Shown here piece by piece: positions 9,083 to 17,226 of a DNA stretch of 64,000 nt. Position numbers and translations under genes: made by a program. The stretch lies in contig CABIZX010000004.1 of the NCBI GenBank assembly GCA_902363375.1, positions 237,390 to 301,389 of the forward strand. Direction: 5' to 3'. Positions within the stretch are counted from its first letter, which is position 1. Each line of letters starts with the position of its first letter. Below the pieces are notes generated by a model. It was given only the letters and a program-made list of their open reading frames with translations, was not told where the DNA came from and searched no databases. This DNA is from Clostridiaceae bacterium. GTDB lineage: Bacteria > Bacillota > Clostridia > Clostridiales > Clostridiaceae.

Positions 9083-9400
9083 CTAACTTAAAACCTCTGA
9101 AATCGTTACTAGTACTTTACTATCTACCTCGGCAATTATGCTGTGATCCACCCTTGCATCGAAAGGAAGAAAATCACCTTTTTTTAATCTAAATTTTTCT
9201 CCTGTTTTAAACTCCATAGTTATATCACCTTCATAAACTTGAACCGATGCATAACCATTGTGGGTATGATAGGGTTTACCACTTCCTGCTGCAAAGTTAA
9301 AAAATATAGTCTTAAATTTTGCATTAGAAGCTATAACCTTAGTTCTAACATCTATGTCATCCATACTCAATGGCGCTAATATATTATTATCTGAACTCAT
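9083..9400 (-). CDS. Small single-domain cupin protein
   Basis: A 105-residue beta-barrel cupin. Motif 1 is 'HTHNGYASVQVYEG' with two His and an acidic residue, and motif 2 is 'GDFLPFDARVDHSI' with the last His, so a metal site looks intact. AGAGGA precedes the ATG. It lies 97 bases after the DUF1858 gene on the same strand and is followed by a terminator, so the two may form one transcript driven by the GTAAC-N4-GTTAC promoter upstream. The substrate is unknown; small cupins of this kind are often redox or metal-linked. Confidence 0.85.
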   Translation of the reverse strand: MSSDNNILAPLSMDDIDVRTKVIASNAKFKTIFFNFAAGSGKPYHTHNGYASVQVYEGDITMEFKTGEKFRLKKGDFLPFDARVDHSIIAEVDSKVLVTISEVLS

Positions 9401-9497
9401 TTTGACTTCCTCTTTTCATATTAATTATAGATTCTTATTTCACTTGGTATAAATTTATATTGAATATATTCTATAAGTAATTACTATCTACAAAATA

Positions 9498-9677
9498 CTA
9501 ATTTAATGCAGCTAGTAATTTTTCTATATCTAAACCATGAACTAATGCAGCTTCTGCTAAAGTTTCAGCTTGAGCTGATGGACACCCTATGCATCCCATT
9601 CCAAAGCTCATTAATATTTCTGCTGCTCCTTCTTTTGCTCTAATAACTTCACCAATTGTCATATCTTTATTTATCAT
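9498..9677 (-). CDS. DUF1858-domain small protein (ScdA/RIC N-terminal-like)
   Basis: A 59-residue gene missed by length cut-offs. The protein starts '[12 protein letters not shown]' and has '[19 protein letters not shown]', the CxxC core of the DUF1858 domain found at the N terminus of RIC/ScdA iron-sulfur repair proteins and beside hybrid-cluster genes. GGGGGAG precedes the ATG. A full RIC protein would join this domain to a hemerythrin domain; here a hemerythrin protein is encoded just upstream on the same strand, as if the two halves were split. A role in nitrosative or oxidative repair is inferred. Confidence 0.82.
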   Translation of the reverse strand: MINKDMTIGEVIRAKEGAAEILMSFGMGCIGCPSAQAETLAEAALVHGLDIEKLLAALN

Positions 9678-9754
9678 ATTCTTCTCCCCCTATGATTTTA
9701 ATATTTATTATTTAAACTAATAATCTTTAACTATTAGTATCTCTTACAAGTTAA

Positions 9755-9796
9755 AGTATACTAAAGTACTCAACTTTAATCCGTAACCAGTGTTAC
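9755..9796 (-). promoter_or_regulatory. GTAAC-N4-GTTAC operator and -10 upstream of the DUF1858 gene
   Basis: The inverted repeat GTAACCAGTGTTAC (9783-9796) is centred 32 bases upstream of the minus-strand hexamer TATACT (9760-9755). That puts it at about -41.5 from the predicted start of transcription, the class II position for a CRP/FNR-type activator. The same motif occurs before the hemerythrin operon. HcpR-type regulators of nitrosative-stress genes are reported to use this kind of site in clostridia; the regulator itself is not in this window. Confidence 0.55.
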
Positions 9797-9834
9797 AGAA
9801 AATAAAAATATAATAAAATTTATATATACATATA

Positions 9835-9865
9835 AAAAACGAGTAGAACAATTTAATCCTACTCG
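9835..9865 (-). terminator. Terminator of the hemerythrin operon
   Basis: CGAGTAG and CTACTCG form a 7-bp stem, followed on the minus strand by TTTTTT. It separates the hemerythrin operon from the DUF1858-cupin unit. Confidence 0.8.
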
Positions 9866-9950
9866 GTTTCATATAAGAAATTTAGTTAAGCATTACGCAA
9901 AGTTGCCCAAATTATTTTAACTTTATCTTTATTAAAACTATCCATAAATA

Positions 9951-10499
9951 TTATAAATACTTTTCTTCCAATTTCTTTAATATTACCACATACTTTTCCA
10001 TAGCTTCAGTATTTGCACCTTCAAACTCAATACAATCTGCATTTACTTTATCCATAGTTTCTTGCTTTAGCTCTCTAGCTGCAAACTTATATATAACATT
10101 ATCCTCTTTATCTATATGCCTCTCTAATAGATGGGTATAAGAGATAGCATTTGCAATAACATCAAGTATAGCTTCCTTATTACCAGCTTTTAAATTTTCA
10201 AGAGCTTCATTTAATCCTGTAATATACAGTCTTCCCATATCATGCTCTACAAGCATCCCGTATTTTATAGTCTTCTCAGCTACAAGGCCAAGTTCATCTA
10301 CCATCTTATTAAAAAGAATTACCTCTTCTTTTTTATGATGATGACCATCTGCAAAGTTTCTTATAAAATCTATGATTTTATAAAAATCTTCATAATTTAC
10401 ATCTTTCTCTTCTAAAGCTTTGTAAGTAGCTCTTCTAACTACAGTAAGCATGCGTTTAATGTATTTATGCTCTTCCATCATTAAATCTATAGCCTTCAT
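9951..10499 (-). CDS. Hemerythrin HHE domain protein
   Basis: A 182-residue four-helix protein with the spaced His/Glu ligands of a di-iron hemerythrin site: 'EEHKYIKRML' in helix 1, 'GHHHKKEEVILF' in helix 2, 'LVEHDMGRLY' in helix 3 and 'HLLERHIDKEDNVIY' in helix 4. Such proteins bind O2 or NO or help repair iron centres. It begins 17 bases after an unknown gene and ends before a strong terminator, so the pair forms an operon. The promoter region upstream carries a GTAAC-N4-GTTAC operator shared with the DUF1858-cupin unit. Confidence 0.92.
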   Translation of the reverse strand: MKAIDLMMEEHKYIKRMLTVVRRATYKALEEKDVNYEDFYKIIDFIRNFADGHHHKKEEVILFNKMVDELGLVAEKTIKYGMLVEHDMGRLYITGLNEALENLKAGNKEAILDVIANAISYTHLLERHIDKEDNVIYKFAARELKQETMDKVNADCIEFEGANTEAMEKYVVILKKLEEKYL

Positions 10500-10516
10500 T
10501 CTCTCTCCTCCTATCT

Positions 10517-11155
10517 TTACTTTCTCTTGATTTCTTGAATTTCATCTTCAACTTCTATATATTTAAAATCACTATTAACTTCACTTACAAAAGCCTTGAT
10601 CCATAGTCCTCTTAAGTTATAGAAGTAAGAAACATCTCCTGACTCTTTATCCCATATATCTTTATGAACACAAATTCTTCTCTTCCACTGTACTGTATCT
10701 TCATTAGATACAAGAATTTCATTTACTCTATCACATGGCATTCCATCTAATATATAATCATTTACTCTATCATATATATCCATTGCATTAGCTGCTGCAT
10801 CCCCTTTTCCTTTAACTTCCTTTGCAGCCTTTATTCCTTGGTAAGTATAAATATTTTCTAGTTTATCTTTAACTTTTTCATCATTATTAAGTAATTTAGT
10901 TGTCCAAGAAGCCATTCTTCCTTCTGCTGAATGAATCTTTCCTTGTAGCCATCCATGAATATTGCTTGTGTCTATCATATCTTCTAAAGGCAGATTTGGA
11001 AGTTTCTCTCCATGTTTTTCATTAATCTCTTTAGCCAGTGAATCAATGTCTAAGCCTTCATCCTTAGCTAAATTAATTATTTCTTCTTCCAATCCTTCAA
11101 ACCATAAAATCTTATTAAATAACCAATAATGTATCTTTCCTAAATATAAACTCAT
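10517..11155 (-). CDS. Unrecognised conserved-looking protein, partner of hemerythrin
   Basis: I do not recognise a family. The 212-residue protein is soluble, mostly helical and rich in charged and aromatic residues ('HYWLFNKILWFEGLEEEI' near the N terminus, 'GWLQGKIHSAEGRMASW' near residue 75). It has several Cys, Trp and His residues but no clear motif; 'GMPCDRVNEIL' and 'RRICVHKDIWD' near the C terminus could bind metal or heme. I chose the ATG at 11155, which has GAGGAGG seven bases upstream, over an in-frame reading to 11227. Its operon partner is the hemerythrin protein, so a role in NO, O2 or iron-centre chemistry is plausible. Confidence 0.75.
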   Translation of the reverse strand: MSLYLGKIHYWLFNKILWFEGLEEEIINLAKDEGLDIDSLAKEINEKHGEKLPNLPLEDMIDTSNIHGWLQGKIHSAEGRMASWTTKLLNNDEKVKDKLENIYTYQGIKAAKEVKGKGDAAANAMDIYDRVNDYILDGMPCDRVNEILVSNEDTVQWKRRICVHKDIWDKESGDVSYFYNLRGLWIKAFVSEVNSDFKYIEVEDEIQEIKRK

Positions 11156-11341
11156 AATTTTTCCTCCTCTTATTTCAATGCACTGATGCTCATTACTACA
11201 TTTTGAAATCATACTAAACTTATTCATAATTTTAAACTCAATATATTTTTAAAACATAATTCTTTGCTAAATATATTGTAACCTACTTAATTCATATTAA
11301 ACTCTTTAAGCAGTTTATATTTATTAATCCTTACACTTATG

Positions 11342-11383
11342 AGTTTATAATAATGTTCATATAAAGTCTGTAACAATTGTTAC
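11342..11383 (-). promoter_or_regulatory. GTAAC-N4-GTTAC operator and -10 upstream of the hemerythrin operon
   Basis: GTAACAATTGTTAC (11370-11383) is a perfect 14-base palindrome. On the minus strand a -10-like TAAACT (11347-11342) or TATAAA (11349-11344) lies about 30-32 bases from its centre, again an activator position. The gene start is about 190 bases further down, so a long leader is implied. Confidence 0.5.
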
Positions 11384-11536
11384 TATTGTAAATTTAAAAT
11401 TGTATTCTATTTTATTATATACAGTTCTTAATTAAAATCTTATATATGAAGCTCTATACAGTATTCCTTCCTTGATATTATAATTAATGTATAAAATAAT
11501 TTATTGTAAAATTATATAAATAATGTGGGGTATAAA

Positions 11537-12058
11537 ATGATGATTGGATTATCTAGAGGAATTGTTAAATTAGTTCCATATACTGATAAATGGAAAGAAG
11601 AATTTTTAAAAGAAAAACAACTTCTTAATTCAATAGTTGGAAAGTATGTACTTGCAATTGAACATGTAGGCAGTACATCTATAGAAGGTCTAGACTCTAA
11701 ACCTATTATCGATATAGCCATGGGTGTTAGCTCCTTAGATATAGTAGATAACTTTAGAGAACTTCTAGAGTCTGTTGGTTATAACTATAGGGGAGATGGT
11801 GGCAGAATTTTATTTGCTAAAGGAAGTGAAGAATCAAGAACTCACTACCTTCATGTAGAAGTTTTCAATAGTAAGATGTGGATAAACCATATTTATTTTA
11901 GGGGCTACCTTCGCCTATATAGAAACTACATTAATGAATATTCGAAGATAAAAAATGAATTAGCCTTAAAATTTTCAGATGATAGAGGTTCTTACACTAA
12001 AGAAAAGGATAGATTTATTAGTATAATTTTAGAAAAAGCTATTGAAGAGTTTTCTTAA
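11537..12058 (+). CDS. GrpB family protein (nucleotidyltransferase-like UPF0157)
   Basis: About 173 residues with the GrpB blocks 'VKLVPYTDKWKEEF', 'AIEHVGSTSIEGLDSKPIID' and 'THYLHVEVFNSKMWINHIYF'. The GSTS plus 'KPIIDI' core resembles a minimal nucleotidyltransferase fold; related domains occur fused to dephospho-CoA kinase. The true substrate is unknown. GTGGGG precedes the ATG pair at 11537/11540; a GTG at 11525 is a weaker alternative start. It is divergent from the hemerythrin operon. Confidence 0.88.
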   Translation: MMIGLSRGIVKLVPYTDKWKEEFLKEKQLLNSIVGKYVLAIEHVGSTSIEGLDSKPIIDIAMGVSSLDIVDNFRELLESVGYNYRGDGGRILFAKGSEESRTHYLHVEVFNSKMWINHIYFRGYLRLYRNYINEYSKIKNELALKFSDDRGSYTKEKDRFISIILEKAIEEFS

Positions 12059-12225
12059 GTAAGATTTTAATAGAAATTGTTTTTTTAATTTACTTACACT
12101 TGTATGATACCAATAACTTTCAACAAAGAATACATATCTTATAATCAATTTCTCTTTGATAACTTTTTATATTTGAAACTATATATATTTTTTATATACA
12201 TAGTTTAATCCTAAAATTATAAAAC

Positions 12226-12268
12226 AAAAGCTAATAAATCCAGAAAGTTCTGCATTCATTAGCTTTTT
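12226..12268. terminator. Bidirectional terminator
   Basis: AAAAGCTAAT and ATTAGCTTTT form a 10-bp stem with T-runs on both strands. It closes the GrpB gene on the plus strand and the membrane peptide gene on the minus strand. Confidence 0.75.
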
Positions 12269-12280
12269 TCTATATATTAT

Positions 12281-12364
12281 TTATTTCTTAATCATATTAG
12301 TTTTCTTTGCAATAAGTAAAAATATTGCTACTCCGAAAATTGCTGCAAAAATTCCATTATTCAT
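12281..12364 (-). CDS. 27-residue single-helix membrane peptide
   Basis: A very short gene with an excellent ribosome site (AGGAGG, seven bases before ATG). The peptide reads 'MNNGIFAAIFGVAIFLLIAK' then 'KTNMIKK': one hydrophobic helix and a basic tail. It lies 38 bases after the 221-residue membrane protein gene and just before a terminator, so it is probably the last gene of that unit. It could be a second immunity component, a small toxin or a helper peptide; sequence alone cannot decide. Confidence 0.55.
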   Translation of the reverse strand: MNNGIFAAIFGVAIFLLIAKKTNMIKK

Positions 12365-12402
12365 TTTAAGCCTCCTAAGTATGACGTTTATATTCTACTG
12401 GA

Positions 12403-13068
12403 TTAATATCCCTTTGGTGACTTTTTATCCTTAACATTATATAAATAATTAGCTATTGCTGTAATGTAGGTTATACTAAAACATATAGCACCCCCTATTA
12501 AAAAAAGACCTGTGGTAAATTTATCACTTTTTCCTTTTTTAATTATAATTGGACTAGAGTCTATAACTTTAGCAATTGTTAATAATATTGCAGTTAAAAT
12601 TAAAGAAGCAATTAAATCTCTCTTCACGTATGTTCCATGAGTACCTTTTTTTACACTACTAATGTAATCTTCATTTTTCACTATTATTCTTTTAAAAAAA
12701 ATATACAAACTTACTAATATATAGTTAGCGAATATTATTATTTTTGTAATTATACTTTCTGGTGTTAAGCAATTTGCAGCATTGAGGTATAATGACAAGA
12801 ATACCAAAATTCCTTGCATAGGAATTAGAATATATCCACTCATATATATTGTTTTCTTATTGAAGCTCAATATTATACTTATAATATTTAATGGTATAGT
12901 AATTGCTACTAATATGGGAGCTATACTATGATATACCTCCTTACTATAACTTAACATAAAATTTAAAAATATACATCCTAGTGTAAATGCTACTGAAATA
13001 AAGATATTTAATTTTTTTAAATCTTTAATTTCCATATTTTCTGCTTGCTTAAATTTAGCTGATTTCAT
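12403..13068 (-). CDS. Polytopic membrane protein, candidate immunity protein of Rhs tip E
   Basis: The 221-residue protein has about six hydrophobic segments spread over residues 25-215 and short basic loops; no known domain was recognised. It starts 12 bases after the stop of the Rhs tip E gene, the usual place of the immunity gene in polymorphic toxin modules. A membrane immunity protein fits a tip whose own C-terminal part is hydrophobic and may insert into membranes. This pairing is inferred from position only. Confidence 0.7.
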   Translation of the reverse strand: MKSAKFKQAENMEIKDLKKLNIFISVAFTLGCIFLNFMLSYSKEVYHSIAPILVAITIPLNIISIILSFNKKTIYMSGYILIPMQGILVFLSLYLNAANCLTPESIITKIIIFANYILVSLYIFFKRIIVKNEDYISSVKKGTHGTYVKRDLIASLILTAILLTIAKVIDSSPIIIKKGKSDKFTTGLFLIGGAICFSITYITAIANYLYNVKDKKSPKGY

Positions 13069-13080
13069 TTTCTTATCCTC

Positions 13081-14016
13081 CTAAAACCCTGAAATAATTG
13101 AATCCTTTATTCCACCTATAACGCCACTAGATAACTCTGATATTCCATAAGAAAAGGTAGCCACTACTGCTACACTTGTCCATACTGGCATTGTTACTCC
13201 AGTGAAAGCTATTACCGCAGCTACCGCTCCTGCTGTTAATGAACCTGTTAATATATCTGATAAAGTATCTACTGACCATCCTATTATGGCATGTTTAATG
13301 TTTCCATCATATTCTATATAATTATTAACACCATTTGCTATCATTCCAACTGCAACAATGCCTTTTGCTGCGCCCTTAAAGCCATTCCCTTTTAAATTAA
13401 AACTACCTTTGAATGCATCTTCCATTTCATCTACAATATATCCAAATTTTGAAACGAATCTATCAGTAGTTCCTCTTCCATATATCATTATTTTTCCTCT
13501 ATGAGCCGCAGTTCCGTTTATTACTGTACGAACACTACCAGTGCTTGATTTTACACTATAGTAGCCACCATAAAAAGCTGATCCTCTGCTTATTGGATCT
13601 TGACTATTTTTGTGGTCTATTGAACTACTGCTAGTGGCTCCATCTGTAATCGAACTACAAAGAAATCCATTATCATCCTTATTTGATGCTGGATTATTTA
13701 AACAGTAAATAAACATATTATGTGCTAACATTCCTTGTCCTGTAGATACTAATCCATCAGCATTCAAAAACCTTCCCCATTCAGGATTATAATATCTTGA
13801 TTGTAAATAGTAATATCCAGTCTCTGTATCATACCTATATCCTCTATATCTATATGGATTCTTTTCTCCTAATGCCTTATCTCCTGTTATAGATATTAAC
13901 TTACCCCATGTGTCGTAGGTATAAGAAACAACTTGTTTTCCTATAGAGTTTATTATTCCTATAATATCACCTTGAGCATTTCTAACATAAAAATATTGTT
14001 CAGTGTCATTTAACAT
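13081..14016 (-). CDS. Displaced Rhs C-terminal cassette (tip E)
   Basis: Residues 1-90 repeat the end of the YD-repeat core of the big Rhs protein, including 'QYFYVRNAQGDIIGI', 'KNPYRYRGYRYDTETG' and 'LQSRYYNPEWGRFLNADG'. After residue ~105 the sequence departs completely. The tip (about 200 residues) ends in a Gly/Ala-rich hydrophobic stretch near residues 255-305, which could span or insert in a membrane. The ATG at 14016 is not preceded by a signal peptide or clear ribosome site. Core homology continues upstream to about 14285, broken by a 111-base insert, so this is an orphan tip and may not be translated alone. Confidence 0.72.
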   Translation of the reverse strand: MLNDTEQYFYVRNAQGDIIGIINSIGKQVVSYTYDTWGKLISITGDKALGEKNPYRYRGYRYDTETGYYYLQSRYYNPEWGRFLNADGLVSTGQGMLAHNMFIYCLNNPASNKDDNGFLCSSITDGATSSSSIDHKNSQDPISRGSAFYGGYYSVKSSTGSVRTVINGTAAHRGKIMIYGRGTTDRFVSKFGYIVDEMEDAFKGSFNLKGNGFKGAAKGIVAVGMIANGVNNYIEYDGNIKHAIIGWSVDTLSDILTGSLTAGAVAAVIAFTGVTMPVWTSVAVVATFSYGISELSSGVIGGIKDSIISGF

Positions 14017-14059
14017 GAAGCCTACAAGACCCTTATCTCCATAGTTATATAAGATTTTT

Positions 14060-14170
14060 CCTGATGGCTAGTATCCCTATGTTTCACTAAGGGTTACTAC
14101 GCCCCTAGATAACGATTTCTAACCTTCTGTGAGATAAAACCCTTCTCACAAAAGCTAAGAACTCTGTTAA
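14060..14170 (-). mobile_element. 111-base hairpin insert in Rhs core, copy 1 (possible IS200/IS605-derived mini-element)
   Basis: Compared with the intact Rhs gene (about 21164), 111 bases are inserted within the codons for 'NVEKIL'. Two imperfect hairpins are visible: TTCTAACCTTCTGTGAG with CTCACAAAAGCTAAGAA, and AGTATCCCT with AGGGTTACT. One hairpin near each end and no target duplication suit a palindrome-associated element made by a single-strand transposase. It introduces stop codons. A second copy of the same length sits at the same site in tip cassette C. Confidence 0.55.
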
Positions 14171-14285
14171 TCTACATTACTTCCATTAGTTATTTCTTCA
14201 TAAACTACATTATTCCCTTCTAAATGTGTAGCTATCATAAATTGTAAGGTTTCCTATAGCATCATAAGTTATAGTTTCTCTGATT
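14171..14285 (-). pseudogene. Decayed YD-repeat fragment upstream of tip E
   Basis: Minus-strand DNA encodes 'ITYDAIGN' and then 'NVVYEEITNGSNV', both found in the intact Rhs protein. The intervening ~25 codons are missing, and reading is broken by the adjacent 111-base insert. This marks the left limit of Rhs homology for cassette E. Confidence 0.65.
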
Positions 14286-14314
14286 GTTACTCAGCTTGTA
14301 AAATAATAGTTTTA

Positions 14315-14360
14315 ACAAAAAAACAGATGATATATCACATAAATTACATGATATATCATC
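14315..14360 (-). terminator. Terminator after the tip D immunity candidate
   Basis: GATGATATATC and GATATATCATC form a perfect 11-bp stem, followed on the minus strand by TTTTTTT. It ends the transcript carrying the gene at 14399-14845. Confidence 0.8.
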
Positions 14361-14398
14361 CAATAAATTGAGTTACTATCTTAACTAATATATAAATA

Positions 14399-14845
14399 TT
14401 ACTCTACACTAAATATTGTTCTATAATCATTTTTATCAGTAATATATTCAATTTCATCAAAACCTTTTTTAATGCAATTGGATTTAATTATCCTTATCAC
14501 TTCCTCACTTTTCGAATATATTTCATAATAAATACCATCAGAACACAATATGACTAATTCACAATTGCTATTTAAAAAATCATCATAGCAATTAATATTA
14601 TCTGAATAATTATTATCTGGATATGCTTTAATATTAGCAAAATACACAAAATAATAATCGGTATTTATTATATTTAGAAATGTCATTCCATCAATATTCT
14701 TTTCTATATATAAATTTTCGCCTTCATCAACATATATCTCATCTTCTGATACACTCCAATATAAACTTGTAATATCGATACCATCTAAAATACTTGCTAG
14801 TATAGAATGTTCAGATTTATTAAGTATAAAACTAATTCCTCTCAT
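14399..14845 (-). CDS. Candidate immunity protein of Rhs tip D
   Basis: A 148-residue acidic, soluble protein rich in Asp, Glu, Asn and Tyr, for example 'SVSEDEIYVDEGENLYIEK'. No family was recognised. It starts two bases after the stop of a tip remnant, with TTTGGAGGATAATT before the ATG, so it was coupled to that tip. Acidic, Tyr-rich proteins of this size are common among immunity proteins of Rhs/WapA systems. Its cognate tip now survives only as about 62 codons. Confidence 0.7.
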   Translation of the reverse strand: MRGISFILNKSEHSILASILDGIDITSLYWSVSEDEIYVDEGENLYIEKNIDGMTFLNIINTDYYFVYFANIKAYPDNNYSDNINCYDDFLNSNCELVILCSDGIYYEIYSKSEEVIRIIKSNCIKKGFDEIEYITDKNDYRTIFSVE

Positions 14846-14847
14846 AA

Positions 14848-15036
14848 TTATCCTCCAAAAATCATAATAAACCCTCTACTAAAGGCACCTCCAAGTGGTA
14901 TAATACTCATATCATCAGCAACTCCAATACCGGTAACATCGTTTCTAACAACCCAAATTATTGCTACACCAGTCACTAAGACAGTAGTTACACTTATAAC
15001 TACTCTTAATACTTCTGAATACCAAGAACCGGGTTC
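14848..15036 (-). pseudogene. Rhs tip D remnant (C-terminal 62 codons)
   Basis: An open minus-strand segment without a start reads 'EPGSWYSEVLRVVISV', then 'VVRNDVTGIGVADD' and 'PLGGAFSRGFIMIFGG' before its stop. It is cut off on its N-terminal side by a TGA. The style resembles C-terminal ends of other Rhs tips, and the immediately following gene looks like its immunity partner. The N-terminal core has been lost. Confidence 0.6.
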
Positions 15037-15142
15037 TCATTTGTACACAATCTTCCTTAACTTAAATTTATATCTTAAGTCTAACAAAGGCAATTAGCCT
15101 TTAATAGTCCGAGATTCTTTGATCCTTACTTTATATATTATT

Positions 15143-15187
15143 AAAAAAGTGATAGTTATTCCACTTAATTGGAACAACTATCACTTT
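15143..15187. terminator. Strong 16-bp hairpin terminator
   Basis: AAGTGATAGTTATTCC and GGAACAACTATCACTT pair with one mismatch; the minus strand continues TTTTTT. It ends the transcript of the 15349-15957 gene. Confidence 0.85.
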
Positions 15188-15348
15188 CATATATATTTAC
15201 TTTTCAGTTCCCCAAATTACTTATTCTTACTTCTTACATAAAATATTCAACCTATTCTATACATTATTATATCTTAAAAAGGAACATCTTTCTTAATTCG
15301 TAAATGTTAAATTATTGTTAGGCTATACTTTATACTTGTATCAATATT

Positions 15349-15957
15349 CTACTTTTCATCTGGTTTCCAATTACAATTTAATTCTCTTTCTTTAAATCCA
15401 ATTGAATACTCATATTTTTCTCCATAAATTTCTGTATCTGAAGTGTACCATAATATATCAGCCAATAAACAAAAACAAATAGCTATTTCTTCATTAAAAC
15501 CGTTATTAAATCTAATCCTATATTGGTCACCATCACCTATCTTTGATATTTCTCTTTCAATTAATCCTATTTGCTGTTTTTCACTATAAATTGCAACATA
15601 CTTTCCCGTATGTTGAATTAACTCATAAGCAACTCCATAGATTTCACCTCTAACAATACTAGACCTATTGCATTTTTCTTCCATGTATCCAATTTTAGAA
15701 TCTTTATAATAAAGAATATATGGGCAAACAGAGAAACTAAAAAAACTAATTATAGGCAAATGAGATAGTAACATCTTAAAAAAATTTTCTTGCTTAACAC
15801 TTAGTAAATGCTCATTTTTATAATTAAATATTTGTATATTACGAAATTTAGGTAATATAACTCTATTTGCTTTACCATAATACATTATTTCATTTTGATT
15901 AAATATTTTATAATTATAATTATAATTAAAGCTGGATTGACTTATTCTTAACTCCAT
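15349..15957 (-). CDS. Unrecognised protein, possibly LURP/Tubby-like fold, in tip C immunity position
   Basis: A 202-residue protein of alternating short beta strands ('MYYGKANRVILPKFRNIQIF', 'KYVAIYSEKQQIGLIERE') around a hydrophobic patch near residues 62-82. The strand pattern recalls LURP-one/Tubby-like C-terminal proteins, but no diagnostic motif is present, so this is weak. It is the second gene after Rhs tip C, 20 bases after the membrane protein gene. It may be a second immunity factor or cargo. A strong terminator follows. Confidence 0.62.
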   Translation of the reverse strand: MELRISQSSFNYNYNYKIFNQNEIMYYGKANRVILPKFRNIQIFNYKNEHLLSVKQENFFKMLLSHLPIISFFSFSVCPYILYYKDSKIGYMEEKCNRSSIVRGEIYGVAYELIQHTGKYVAIYSEKQQIGLIEREISKIGDGDQYRIRFNNGFNEEIAICFCLLADILWYTSDTEIYGEKYEYSIGFKERELNCNWKPDEK

Positions 15958-15977
15958 AAATAATACCTCTAAATTTA

Positions 15978-16283
15978 TTAACTCAAATTATTGATATATA
16001 ACTTTTGATCTCTAATTATATATATACCTATAACTGTACTTATAAAATAAAAATAAATTAATAGAAATCTACTTTCAAACAATTTACTATTAAATAATGT
16101 TGAACTAACAAATGGTATAATTAAAAAAAATATAACTGAGCTCAAAACTCCTATAGCTAGTGTATAGACTGCTTTTCTAATATTTTTCATAAGTGTATAA
16201 TTAAATGATGCAATTACACAAATAAATACATATGTTAATGGCAATAAATAATATTGATATTTAGGACTAACTATTCTTTTCAT
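15978..16283 (-). CDS. Membrane protein, candidate immunity protein of Rhs tip C
   Basis: About 101 residues with four hydrophobic segments ('YLLPLTYVFICVIASF', 'VYTLAIGVLSSVIFFLIIPF', 'FLLIYFYFISTVIGIYII'). I chose the ATG at 16283, which has AAAGGAG nine bases upstream; an in-frame ATG at 16316 precedes that site. It follows tip C by 37 bases, the position expected for an immunity gene. No family was recognised. Confidence 0.65.
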   Translation of the reverse strand: MKRIVSPKYQYYLLPLTYVFICVIASFNYTLMKNIRKAVYTLAIGVLSSVIFFLIIPFVSSTLFNSKLFESRFLLIYFYFISTVIGIYIIRDQKLYINNLS

Positions 16284-16320
16284 TTTCAATATCTCTCCTT
16301 TAATAATAATTATCATATTG

Positions 16321-16974
16321 TTAATTTATTCCAAATGTTATATCACCTCCAACTCCTAGATGATATCCTGCTTTTATTTTTCTTTCTTTTGAATCAACCA
16401 CTAAACCTCCACCAATTGAAATGAAATCTCCTTCTACACCTATTTCTAACTTAGCATTAGTAAATGGAATTGGTATGAAAATTGAACCCTCAGCACTGAA
16501 TAATGATATTTTACCGTACAGTGATGCTTTAGGCTGATCAGATATTTCTAATCCTATATCTGCACTACTATATGGTGATTTCAAAGCCCACTTGCCATAT
16601 TCATATTCATCATAAACTGTAGCTAAACCTGCCTCTCCTGAGGTTAGTTGAGCTTTTACTGATAAATCCTTTTTATTAAAATTAAGTTTAGGTCCTTCGC
16701 CTTCCAAATAAAATGTCTTTGCTTTATATAATTTTTTATTTGTAGCCTGTGCTTTTGAGACCTTATTCATAGCTTTATATGAAGCATCCCTCATTGCAAC
16801 TGTTTCTTCTCCTTGAGTATATACAGATCTAAACCCATTAGGGTCTTTTGATGTAACAGGATTATTATTGCAATAAGCAAAAGTATTATGTGATAATAAT
16901 TCACCTATACTTCCACCAATAGCATCAGCATTCAAAAACCTTCCCCATTCAGGATTATAATATCTTGATTGCAA
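16321..16974 (-). CDS. Displaced Rhs core and C-terminal tip C
   Basis: The protein begins in the Rhs core ('YYNPEWGRFLNADAIGG'), passes 'NPVTSKDPNGFRSVYTQGEE' and 'MRDASYKAMNK', then diverges into a ~140-residue tip. The tip is Gly- and beta-strand-rich with a hydrophobic 'AEGSIFIPIPFTNAKLEIGV', much like the tip of the intact gene in style. Core homology continues in frame up to 17226, where a 111-base insert stops it, so the only start is an internal TTG and expression is doubtful. No nuclease or deaminase motif was found in the tip. Confidence 0.65.
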   Translation of the reverse strand: MQSRYYNPEWGRFLNADAIGGSIGELLSHNTFAYCNNNPVTSKDPNGFRSVYTQGEETVAMRDASYKAMNKVSKAQATNKKLYKAKTFYLEGEGPKLNFNKKDLSVKAQLTSGEAGLATVYDEYEYGKWALKSPYSSADIGLEISDQPKASLYGKISLFSAEGSIFIPIPFTNAKLEIGVEGDFISIGGGLVVDSKERKIKAGYHLGVGGDITFGIN

Positions 16975-17226
16975 ATAGTAGTATCCAGTCTCTGTATCAT
17001 ATCTATAACCTCTATATCTATAAGGATTTTTCTCTCCTAAGGATTTATCTCCTGTTATAGATATTAACTTACCCCAAGTGTCATAGGTATAAGAAACAAC
17101 TTGTTTTCCAATAGAGTTTATTATTCCTATAATATCACTTTGAGCATTTATAACATAAAAATATTGTTCATTGTCATTTAGAACGAAGCCTACAAGACCT
17201 TTATCTCCATAGTTATATAAAATTTT

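Noticed and set aside
14807..15097. 96-residue plus-strand frame
   Set aside because: It is antisense to the tip D remnant and the start of its immunity candidate; the minus-strand reading has the coupled start and terminator.
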